A stretch of DNA of 5,604 nucleotides, taken from NCBI GenBank assembly GCA_946478935.1, contig CAMLEL010000189.1:1-5604 (forward strand), written 5' to 3'. Under the pieces are notes generated by a model, which saw only the letters and a list, made by a program, of their open reading frames with translations, was not told the origin of the DNA and did not search any database. The position numbers and the translations under genes are program-made. The stretch is from an uncultured Armatimonadota bacterium. Its GTDB lineage: Bacteria > Armatimonadota > Fimbriimonadia > Fimbriimonadales > Fimbriimonadaceae. The stretch's first letter is position 1, and the number at the start of each line of letters is the position of its first letter. Of this stretch, positions 1 through 5,604 are shown one piece after another.

Positions 1-2
1 AT

Positions 3-1556
3 TCGAGTCTTCCGCAAAAGGGACCGGGGCGCTCCTCTGGCGGAAACTTCATCCTTAGTCGCCTTACCGCAAGCTTGGATGGAACGCCGGTGGAGTTGAA
101 AGATCCAGTTTCGAGCTTTGTCCAGCCAGGCTATTCTCTGGCGGGTCTATTCGATACCGACCCGAACTCGGGTTGGGCTGTGGCTCCGGAAGTAGGTAAA
201 ACGCACTGGCTCGTCGTACGGCTCTCCAAGCCTCTTGCAAAAGCGGGGCAACTGATCGTGGAGTTGAGTCACGATTCTCCAACTTGGCCCCAGCATTCGA
301 TTTACCAATTCAATATCCAGACCACGGCGGAGATTGAGCCCTACCTTCATACGATTCCGGAAGAGATCACCATGCTGATCGATCGATCGCCTGATCCGAC
401 AACTGATCCCAAGATCGACGCCTACTTCCGCTCCATCAGCCCTGAGTTGGCTCCGATACGAAAGCGGTTGCAGTCGGCAGAAGCATCTTTGGCGAAGATC
501 AAGTCTGAGATTCCCAATGCTCTGGTCATGCGCGAGCGGCCAGGTAAGAACATCTTGACGGCTCCCTTGCACGTTCGCGGCGAATTCCTTCAGCCCGGAC
601 CCCTCGTCACAGCCGGTGTCCCAGCGGCGTTTGGCTCAATCCCAGAAAAGCGCGTGGATCGGCTTTCTTTGGCAAAGTGGTTGGTGTCCCGCTCGAACCC
701 ACTTGTGGCACGGGTTCAGGTGAACCGCATGTGGGAGCAGCATTTCGGCAGCGGCATCGTGGAAACCAGTGAGAATTGGGGAACGCCGGGAACGCCGCCG
801 ACCCATCCAGATCTGTTGGATTGGCTCGCTGTCGAATTCATGGACAAGAAGTGGGACATGAAGGCCATGCACCGCATGATGGTCACCAGTGCAACCTACC
901 GTCAATCTTCGCGTACTTCGCCTGCGGCGCTGGAGAAGGATCCCCAGAATCGACTCCTCGCCAGGGCAAATCGAAGCCGATTGGACGCAGAAGCGATTCG
1001 CGACAACGCACTGGCGGTTTCTGGATTGCTCAGCGACAAGATTGGCGGCCCAAGTGTCTTCCCGCATCAACCAGAAGGCGTCTGGAACACCCCATACAGC
1101 GGCGAAAAGTGGATAACCAGTGCAGGTGACGATCTTTACCGGCGAGGCCTGTATACATTCTGGAAGCGGACGGCGACTTATCCCAGCTTTGTGAATTTCG
1201 ATGCACCGACCCGTGAGGCTTGTACCGTACGGCGCGAGCGCACCAACACCCCTCTTCAGGCTTTGAACCTACTAAACGATCCAGCATTTATGGAGGCGGC
1301 CCGAGCATTCGCAGCCAAGACGCAAACCATCGCGGACTCTGGCAAGCGGGCAGCAACGATGTTTCGCGCTTGCACCGCCCGATATCCGTCAGAGGCCGAA
1401 CGTCAGAGTCTAGTGCAGGTGGTGGGGAACCTCAACCGAATGTACGTTGCCAACCCGGACCACGCTTCCAAAGTCGCCGCAACGCCAAGTGAAGCGGCGT
1501 GGACCCTATTTGCCAGCGTTCTTTTGAACCTGGACGAGACGATTACCAAGGAATAG
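3..1556 (+). CDS. PSD1/DUF1553 domain protein, C-terminal part (5' end outside window)
   Basis: The frame is open from the first complete codon at 3 to TAG at 1554-1556, giving 517 residues with no start inside the window. The first codons read LPQKGPGRSSGGNFIL, the glycine-rich lead-in to a discoidin-like beta-sandwich segment common in planctomycete PSD1 proteins; it continues to about 300 (GWAVAPEVGKTHWLVVRL). A helical linker follows (about 345-520), then the conserved NALVMRER...LHVRGEFLQPG segment. The DUF1553 (PSD1) domain runs from about 651 to 1515: RLSLAKWLVSRSNPL, VQVNRMWEQHFG, GIVETSENWGTPGTPP, WDMKAMHRMMVTSATYRQSS, and near the end RRERTNTPLQALNLLNDPAFMEAA. Full-length relatives are usually about 900-1100 residues and carry cytochrome c-like (PSCyt1) and DUF1549 (PSCyt2) domains upstream; I infer these lie outside the window. 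Family members are thought to be exported, but their reaction is not established. DUF1501 follows three bases after the stop, the usual partner arrangement. A TTG at 75 is internal and not the start. Family assignment is firm; function is unknown. Confidence 0.93.
   Translation, partial: SSLPQKGPGRSSGGNFILSRLTASLDGTPVELKDPVSSFVQPGYSLAGLFDTDPNSGWAVAPEVGKTHWLVVRLSKPLAKAGQLIVELSHDSPTWPQHSIYQFNIQTTAEIEPYLHTIPEEITMLIDRSPDPTTDPKIDAYFRSISPELAPIRKRLQSAEASLAKIKSEIPNALVMRERPGKNILTAPLHVRGEFLQPGPLVTAGVPAAFGSIPEKRVDRLSLAKWLVSRSNPLVARVQVNRMWEQHFGSGIVETSENWGTPGTPPTHPDLLDWLAVEFMDKKWDMKAMHRMMVTSATYRQSSRTSPAALEKDPQNRLLARANRSRLDAEAIRDNALAVSGLLSDKIGGPSVFPHQPEGVWNTPYSGEKWITSAGDDLYRRGLYTFWKRTATYPSFVNFDAPTREACTVRRERTNTPLQALNLLNDPAFMEAARAFAAKTQTIADSGKRAATMFRACTARYPSEAERQSLVQVVGNLNRMYVANPDHASKVAATPSEAAWTLFASVLLNLDETITKE
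1548..1553 (+). promoter_or_regulatory. Ribosome binding site of the DUF1501 gene
   Basis: AAGGAA lies in the last two sense codons (Lys-Glu) of the PSD1 gene. Its core AAGGA ends 7 bases before the ATG at 1560. This is a good Shine-Dalgarno match at normal spacing. It supports an independent start for DUF1501 even though that gene is in the same frame as PSD1 and only a TAG and one codon away. Confidence 0.7.
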
Positions 1557-1559
1557 CCC

Positions 1560-2999
1560 ATGCATGACGAGATACTGAAAGACATCACCCGACGGACCTT
1601 CTTCCGCCAGATGGGCTATGGGATCGGGGGCGTTGCATTGAGCAACTTACTCCTCGAGAATGCCTTCGCATTGGCAGGGTCAGATAACCCAATGGCTCCC
1701 AAAAAGCCGCATTTCAAAGCGCGGGCGAAGAACGTCATCTTTCTGTTCATGGCGGGAGCGCCTTCCCAACTCGACCTCTTTGAACCGAAACCGACTTTGG
1801 TCAAGTACGACCGCCAAGCCTGCCCGGAAGAGCTGCTGAAAGGCGAGCGATTCGCTTTCATACGGGGCGTCCCGAAGCTCTTGGCATCACCCTACAAGTT
1901 CGAGCAGGTCGGGAAGTCCGGTCAGTGGGTTTCAGAGTTGCTGCCGCACTTTAAAGAGATTGCCGACGATGTTGCAGTCGTCCGAACGATGAAGACAAGC
2001 CAGTTCAACCATGCGCCTGCTCAGCTGTTCATGAATACAGGATTTCAGCAGCCTGGGCGCCCCAGCATGGGGTCATGGATGACTTATGGGCTTGGCACCG
2101 AGAATCAAAACTTGCCGGGCTTTGTGGTTCTTATTTCGGGCGAGAACAATCCGGATGGTGGAAAAGCATGCTACGCCAGCGGATTCTTGCCAAGCGTTTA
2201 TCAAGGGGTCGAGTTCAGGTCTGAAGGAGAGCCCATCCTTTACGTAGACGATCCTGATGGCGTGACCAAAGAGGTCCGGCGCGAGACGCTCGATGCGATC
2301 CGAGACTTGAACCGAATCAAATTCAAAGAGACGCTCGATCCCGAGATCGAGACACGAATCGCTCAATATGAACTTGCCTACCGAATGCAGTCCAGCGTTC
2401 CCGAGTTGATGGAGATTACAAAGGAATCCAAGGCAACTCAGGAAATGTATGGCGCCGAACCTGGAAAGCGCAGTTTCGCAAATAACTGCCTTTTGGCCCG
2501 ACGCCTGGTGGAGCGCGGAGTTCGATTCGTGCAGCTGTACCACCGTGGTTGGGACAATCACGGAACCGGTTAGTACGATGATATCAAGCATCGATTGCCA
2601 AAGCTTTGTCAGGAGGTCGATAAAGCGGCCGTGGCTCTCATCAAAGACCTGAAGCAACGGGGTCTGCTGGACGATACGATCGTCATTTGGGGTGGTGAGT
2701 TCGGGCGAACTCCGATGAACGAAGCTCGGGGTGGCTCAACGTATCTGGGACGAGACCACCATCCACACGCCTACACGATGTGGATGGCGGGCGGCGGAAT
2801 CAAGCCAGGAATCAGCTTCGGACAGACCGATGAACTTGGCTACCGATCTGTCGAGGATGAGATGTCAGTGCATGATCTGCATGCGACGGTGCTCCACCTG
2901 ATGGGCATCGACCACACGAAGCTGGTGTACCGATATCAGGGCAGGCCTTTCCGTCTTACCGATGTGGAAGGGGAAGTCAAACACGGTCTTCTCGCTTAG
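1560..2999 (+). pseudogene. DUF1501 family protein with Tat-like signal, interrupted by in-frame TAG
   Basis: The frame runs from ATG 1560 to TAG 2997-2999, 480 codons, about the normal family length, with a single TAG at codon 338 (2571-2573). The N-terminus has a twin-arginine-like signal, [10 protein letters not shown] (R11-R12), then a hydrophobic stretch to about residue 39, so the protein is expected to be exported folded. DUF1501 proteins are related to the sulfatase/alkaline phosphatase fold, but their substrate is unknown. Visible family segments are [20 protein letters not shown] (58-77), [15 protein letters not shown] (147-161), and [10 protein letters not shown] (328-337) just before the stop. 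After the stop come [41 protein letters not shown] (E380) and [12 protein letters not shown] (H400-H401). Truncation at 337 residues would remove the EFGRTP and DHHP segments, which I take to be part of the active site. The gene is placed 3 bases after PSD1 and is probably co-transcribed. Either it is a very young pseudogene, the TAG is an assembly error, or the TAG is read through. A standard gene caller would give 1560-2573 plus a fragment from 2595. Confidence 0.88.
2571..2573 (+). other. Premature in-frame TAG in DUF1501
   Basis: The codons read GGA ACC GGT TAG TAC GAT GAT ATC AAG. The sequence on both sides is DUF1501-like and in the same frame (1560, 2571 and 2595 are all multiples of 3), so this is a substitution-type nonsense codon and not a frameshift. 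Several sense codons (GAG, CAG, AAG, TCG and others) are one base away from TAG, so the original residue cannot be told from this window alone. Confidence 0.95.
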
Positions 3000-3002
3000 G
3001 CT
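3000..3002. other. Convergent gene junction of 3 bases
   Basis: The DUF1501 stop codon ends at 2999 and the - strand glycosyltransferase stop codon begins at 3003, so two unrelated transcription units meet with only GCT between them. There is no room for a separate terminator. A 5-base inverted repeat (AGGCT 2998-3002, AGCCT 3009-3013) spans the junction but has no U-tract on either strand, so I do not call it a terminator. Transcripts from each side probably run into the other gene's 3' end. Confidence 0.85.
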
Positions 3003-3305
3003 CTATGCAGCCTTCCGTTCGGTTGCCAGCTCAACTGAAGATTCGGTTCGTGGTTCCGTGACAATCGAACGAAACAGCTCGGCATACTGGTCGACGATCG
3101 CTGAACGCTGGAATCGCCGGCGAAATGCAGCGAGGCTGTTTGCGGCCAACTTTGCTTGCTCATCGGCACTCATCGTCATCAGTGCACGGACTTGGCGAGC
3201 CATATCCATTGCGTCCTCCGGGATGAAGGACAAACCCGCTCGTGCTTCACAAATGATTTCCTCGGCATCGCCTTCGACGCCACAAAGCACTGGGACTCCA
3301 CACGC

Positions 3306-3308
3306 TCA
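3306..3308 (-). other. Premature in-frame TGA in the glycosyltransferase
   Basis: Reading the - strand, the codons are CAG GCC TAC TGA GCG TGT GGA GTC CCA, that is Q-A-Y-stop-A-C-G-V-P. In relatives as I recall them, the stretch is S-K-T-Q-A-Y, one residue (mostly Leu or Met), then A-C-G and P-V-L, so exactly one sense codon has been replaced. Single-base routes to TGA include TTA, TCA, TGG, CGA, GGA and Cys codons. The frame is preserved on both sides. Confidence 0.95.
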
Positions 3309-4270
3309 GTAGGCCTGCGTTTTAGAGGGAATGGTGATGGCAAATAGCGGATCACGAACCAGGTGGACGATTGCGGCTTCTGCACTGGCCATAACTTTGG
3401 CCACGTCGTTGCCGGGCATCTGGCCGAGGAGCCGAACGTTCTCGATTCGCTCCGCCTGACAACGCTCACGGAGCCGCGGACCTTCGACGCCGTCACCAAT
3501 GAGCACCAATTGAAAATCGGATAGGTCGACGAGCATTTTCGCTGCATCAAGCAGGGTATCCAACCCTTGGGCGACCCCCAAGTTTCCGGCGAACACAAAG
3601 TTTCTCTTGTTGGATAAACCGTACTCGTCAGCAAAGGCACGATCAGGCTCCGTCGGCCGAAAGACGTCTTCATCCGCCCATTGCGGAATGACGGCAATGC
3701 GTTCTGCAGAAATGCCTTGTTTCTCCAAGTGCTTCTTCATTCCTGGGGACGTCACGACGATGGCAGATGCACCGCGATGAAGCCAATGGCAGACCTTGGC
3801 GATGACCTTGGTGATGCGGCCCTCCCGAATCATGCCCGTGCTGACCAATGTTTCCGGCCAGAGGTCATGAATCTCATAAACATACGGGACGCCCTTCAGT
3901 TTGGCAAGTAAGTACCCGGCAATACCTGTCGTCAGGGGTGGATGATGAATCCAGACCAGGTCAGGGCGCTTGGTGAATATTGCGCCGAGAAAGAAAGCGG
4001 AAGCCCCGAAGGATAGATAGCTTAACGCGCGCTTTTTGGCAGACCGACTGTGATCGGGATACATTGGCACGCGAACGACTTGGACTCCCTCGACCTCCTC
4101 ACGCGACCGGATACTTTGTCGATATCCTTCGTAGACCTTGCCATATGGATAATTCGGAAAGCTTGTGAGCGCAACGGATTCATGTCCACGGGCAGCGAAT
4201 TCGGCAGCGAGCTTCGAAGTCCGAGTATCGCACGGCTCTGGCCGATAATGCTGGGAAATGAAAAGGATCT

Positions 4271-4274
4271 TCAT
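4271..4274 (-). other. ATGA stop/start overlap, epimerase to glycosyltransferase
   Basis: The last codon of the epimerase (TGA, 4273-4271) overlaps the first codon of the glycosyltransferase (ATG, 4274-4272) in the four bases ATGA. Only a weak GGCGGG purine run precedes the ATG on the - strand, so translation of the transferase is probably coupled to termination of the epimerase. It also fixes the transferase start and ties the two genes into one operon. Confidence 0.85.
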
Positions 4275-5359
4275 GCGGCCCGCCGATAACTCAGCACGAT
4301 GCGAGAGACGATTGAAGCCACATTTGGCTGTAAATATTCGTCTGGCAAGGTCCATTTGCAACCTGATTCGACGGCAAATCGCAGTGCCCGCAGGATTTCT
4401 TCCGGATTCGCACCAGACAAGATCCCGGAACCGGCTTCAATAGCCTCCGAGCGCTCGGTGACATCGCGTACGATGACATTTGGAACTTGCAGAATCGCGG
4501 CTTCTTCCTGAACGGTTCCGCTATCTGTCAGTACCGCCATCGCGTGCTTCTCCAGCTTCACGAAGTCATGAAAGCCCATCGGTGTCACGAACCGCACCAA
4601 CGATGACTTGGGCGCGAGATCAAAGCGTTGAATCTTATCGGCGGTCCGCGGATGCAAGCTGGCGACAATGGGCTTCTTGAAATACTCGGCAACTGCGTCC
4701 AGCCCGGCAAGGAGCGAGCCGAGCCGGACCGCATCGTCTACATTTTCACTACGGTGCAGCGTTACCGCGAAGTACTGTCCGGGTCTAACTTCCAGTCGAT
4801 CCAAGATCTTGCTGCCGTCGATCCGTTCGGCCTCGTACTCCATAACCTCAAAAATCGGATTACCAGTCACGAAGATTCGATCTCGATGTATGCCTTCAGC
4901 AAGCAAATTCTCTTTGCTCCGGTGAGTATAGGGAAGGAGTATCGAACTGCTGTGATCGATCACCCGCCGATTGACTTCCTCTGGCACACGATCGTCATAA
5001 CATCGGTTGCCCGCTTCCATGTGATACACGGGAATGCCGAGTCTCGCTGCCGCGATCGATGCCATGCCTGAGTTTGTATCTCCCAAGATGAGCACCCGAT
5101 CTGGGCGCTCATGCGTGAGATAATCAGTCGCCTCGGCGATGATTTTGCCAACCTGCTCGCCAAAATTGCGAGCCTGCACGTTCCACCAGGCATCTGGCTT
5201 GCGCACCGACAACTCATCAAAGAAGAGGGTGCTCAGATTGGGATCGTGGTTCTGTCCGGTGTAGACCAGTCGGTGGTCACAGTGTTGGTCCAGCCATGCA
5301 ATGACTCGGCTGAGACGAATAATCTCCGGACGCGTCCCACAGATGGTGGCGACTTTCAC
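4271..5359 (-). CDS. fnlC: Non-hydrolysing UDP-HexNAc 2-epimerase, FnlC/WbjD/CapG type
   Basis: This is an intact 362-residue cytoplasmic enzyme starting with GTG at 5359-5357. The family epimerises C2 of a UDP-N-acetylamino sugar through an elimination/re-addition mechanism. Signature segments are GTRPEIIRLSRV (8-19), YTGQNHD (33-39), LGDTNSG (92-98), HMEAGNRCYDDRVPEEVNRR (113-132), GNPIFEVM (166-173), LHRSENVD (201-208), SLHPRT (234-239), MGFHDF (261-266) and TDSGTVQEEAAI (278-289). The residues matching those important in WecB are D94, E115, E127 or E128, and H202. RPEIIRLSRV, NRC-D-RVPEE, the I/M-FEV segment and GFHD favour the FnlC/WbjD/CapG subgroup, which makes UDP-N-acetyl-L-fucosamine from the talose epimer, over WecB proper, which makes UDP-ManNAc. 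Automated tools would probably name it wecB. Its 5' end overlaps the dehydratase by 4 bases and its 3' end overlaps the transferase by 4. The family call is near certain; the exact substrate is inferred from residue pattern and neighbours. Confidence 0.93.
   Translation of the reverse strand: MKVATICGTRPEIIRLSRVIAWLDQHCDHRLVYTGQNHDPNLSTLFFDELSVRKPDAWWNVQARNFGEQVGKIIAEATDYLTHERPDRVLILGDTNSGMASIAAARLGIPVYHMEAGNRCYDDRVPEEVNRRVIDHSSSILLPYTHRSKENLLAEGIHRDRIFVTGNPIFEVMEYEAERIDGSKILDRLEVRPGQYFAVTLHRSENVDDAVRLGSLLAGLDAVAEYFKKPIVASLHPRTADKIQRFDLAPKSSLVRFVTPMGFHDFVKLEKHAMAVLTDSGTVQEEAAILQVPNVIVRDVTERSEAIEAGSGILSGANPEEILRALRFAVESGCKWTLPDEYLQPNVASIVSRIVLSYRRAA
5356..5359 (-). other. GTGA stop/start overlap, dehydratase to epimerase
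   Basis: The dehydratase stop (TGA, 5358-5356) overlaps the epimerase GTG start (5359-5357) in GTGA. A purine-rich GAAGGAAG on the - strand lies more than 20 bases upstream, too far to be a normal ribosome binding site, so coupled re-initiation is likely. The start is supported because MKVATICGTRPE is the family N-terminus. Confidence 0.8.
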
Positions 5360-5604
5360 GCCGCGGCCGCCATGTTGAATCTTCCTTCGTCGAGAATTGG
5401 CCGAATAAGTCCCAGAATCGCGTCGTCATCCAATGTGACGTTTGCGGAAGTGTATTCACCAGCAAGGACGGGAGTGTCCACAACCTCTGGGAGCAACTCG
5501 TCAAGCATTGGCTGGATGACGTAGTAGCCTTTGCGTTCGATGGTTCGGTAGCGCTCTTCGTCCGAGACCATAATCTCGTGAATTTTTTCGCCGGGGCGAA
5601 TTCC
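5356..5604 (-). CDS. UDP-GlcNAc 4,6-dehydratase-like SDR, C-terminal fragment
   Basis: Only the last 82 residues are in the window; the frame is open to the right edge and ends with TGA at 5358-5356. The first residues, GIRPGEKIHEIMVSDEERYRT, match the C-terminal nucleotide-sugar binding region of FlaA1/PseB/CapE-type extended SDR enzymes (typical form IRPGEKLHE-M-S). GYYVIQPML and EYTSANVTLDDDAI further resemble the tail of that group. These enzymes take UDP-GlcNAc to a 4-keto-6-deoxy sugar in the cytoplasm. The NAD-binding Rossmann domain and catalytic Tyr-Lys pair are outside the window and cannot be checked. The ATG at 5571 is internal. The overlap with a FnlC-type epimerase fits a CapE/WbjB/FnlA role in FucNAc synthesis, but the visible tail looks at least as much like PseB/FlaA1, so the subgroup is left open. 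The tail ends in a run of alanines (MAAAA). Confidence 0.8.
   Translation of the reverse strand, partial: GIRPGEKIHEIMVSDEERYRTIERKGYYVIQPMLDELLPEVVDTPVLAGEYTSANVTLDDDAILGLIRPILDEGRFNMAAAA

Larger units (their letters stand above)
3003..4274 (-). pseudogene. WbuB-like family 4 glycosyltransferase, interrupted by in-frame TGA
   Basis: From ATG 4274-4272 to TAG 3005-3003 the frame has 424 codons, normal for the WbuB-like GT4 group, with one TGA at codon 323 (3308-3306). The start at 4274 is chosen because MKILFISQHYRPEP is the typical family N-terminus and its ATG overlaps the epimerase stop; an upstream start at 4361 would add 29 residues unlike the family. The GT-B fold signals are SFPNYPYGKVYEGYR (38-52), VWIHHPPLTTGIAGYLLAK (107-125), YEIHDLWPETLV (133-144), FAGNLGVAQGLDTLLDAA (228-245), LIGDGVEGPRL (258-268) and IPSKTQAY (315-322). 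After the stop the frame continues ACGVPVLCGVEGDAEEI (324-340), the rest of the sugar-nucleotide binding loop, and then the C-terminal helices. A 322-residue product would lose about 100 residues and probably be inactive. WbuB is a proposed L-FucNAc transferase in O-antigen clusters; acceptor and sugar here are inferred from context. A standard gene caller would give 3306-4361 plus a fragment ending at 3003. Confidence 0.88.

Noticed and set aside
75..77. TTG at 75 as the start of the PSD1 gene
   Set aside because: The frame is open to the window edge, and the codons before 75 encode the family-typical KGPGR...GNF segment, so the gene starts outside the window.
378..389. Short GATC tandem repeat
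   Set aside because: Three copies of GATC within codons for Leu-Ile-Asp-Arg-Ser of the PSD1 gene; too short to mean anything beyond coding.
2571..2573. TAG in DUF1501 as pyrrolysine or a reassigned codon
   Set aside because: TAG ends PSD1 at 1554, DUF1501 at 2997 and the transferase at 3003 at the family-expected lengths. Nothing in the window suggests pyrrolysine genes.
2073..2657. 194-residue antisense open frame across DUF1501
   Set aside because: It lies opposite a strongly family-like frame and shows no recognisable domain; it is a shadow.
2998..3013. Inverted repeat AGGCT/AGCCT as a bidirectional terminator
   Set aside because: The stem is 5 base pairs with a 6-base loop and there is no U-tract on either side, so it is too weak to support.
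3264..3308. TGA in the glycosyltransferase as a selenocysteine codon
   Set aside because: The position is not a conserved redox Cys in this transferase family, and I could not pick out a convincing bacterial SECIS hairpin in the bases just downstream on the - strand.
3179..3697. 172-residue open frame on the - strand overlapping the transferase
   Set aside because: It is out of frame with the recognised glycosyltransferase motifs on the same strand and has no family features. It spans the TGA only because it uses another frame.
4275..4361. 29-residue N-terminal extension of the glycosyltransferase
   Set aside because: It lies wholly inside the epimerase gene and is unlike the family N-terminus, which starts at MKILFIS with an ATGA overlap.
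4628..5071. 147-residue open frame on the + strand opposite the epimerase
   Set aside because: The opposite strand carries a complete, motif-rich epimerase; this frame has no recognisable features.

Overview
The window carries five genes. Two lie on the + strand and point right, three lie on the - strand and point left, and the two groups meet tail to tail near 3000. The + strand pair is a PSD1/DUF1553 protein (5' end outside the window) followed by a DUF1501 protein with a Tat-type signal. Such pairs, often with Planctomycete-type cytochrome domains in the first protein, are greatly expanded in Planctomycetes, Verrucomicrobia and relatives and also occur in some Acidobacteria. I infer an environmental bacterium of that kind; the sequence does not fix the phylum. 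Base composition looks moderately GC-rich by eye and even across the window, with no sign of a recent junction. No RNA genes, insertion sequences, CRISPR arrays or long repeats were seen.

Layout. 3-1556 (+) is the C-terminal 517 residues of the PSD1-family protein. 1560-2999 (+) is a DUF1501 reading frame of 480 codons interrupted by one in-frame TAG at 2571-2573. 3003-4274 (-) is a WbuB-like family 4 glycosyltransferase frame of 424 codons interrupted by one in-frame TGA at 3306-3308. 4271-5359 (-) is an intact non-hydrolysing UDP-HexNAc 2-epimerase of the FnlC/WbjD/CapG type. 5356-5604 (-) is the C-terminal end of a nucleotide-sugar 4,6-dehydratase-like SDR. Coding density is near total: the only non-coding bases are 1557-1559 and 3000-3002, and both junctions within the - strand group are 4-base stop/start overlaps.

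How the genes fit together. The - strand genes read as a surface-polysaccharide operon transcribed dehydratase, 2-epimerase, glycosyltransferase. This is the expected content of an N-acetyl-L-fucosamine (FucNAc) module that makes UDP-L-FucNAc and transfers it to a lipid-linked glycan, except that the usual middle enzyme (the CapF/FnlB/WbjC reductase) is not between the dehydratase and the epimerase. The + strand pair is a separate unit whose biochemistry is poorly known; it is usually linked to exported proteins and polymer degradation in these phyla.

The most notable signal is that both genes flanking the convergent junction contain one clean in-frame stop codon, one TAG and one TGA, 733 bases apart, with family-like coding sequence continuing in the same frame on both sides. 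TAG and TGA also end the other genes here, so simple reassignment of either codon is unlikely. Recent nonsense mutations or consensus errors are the leading explanations. I found no convincing evidence of a new biological system.
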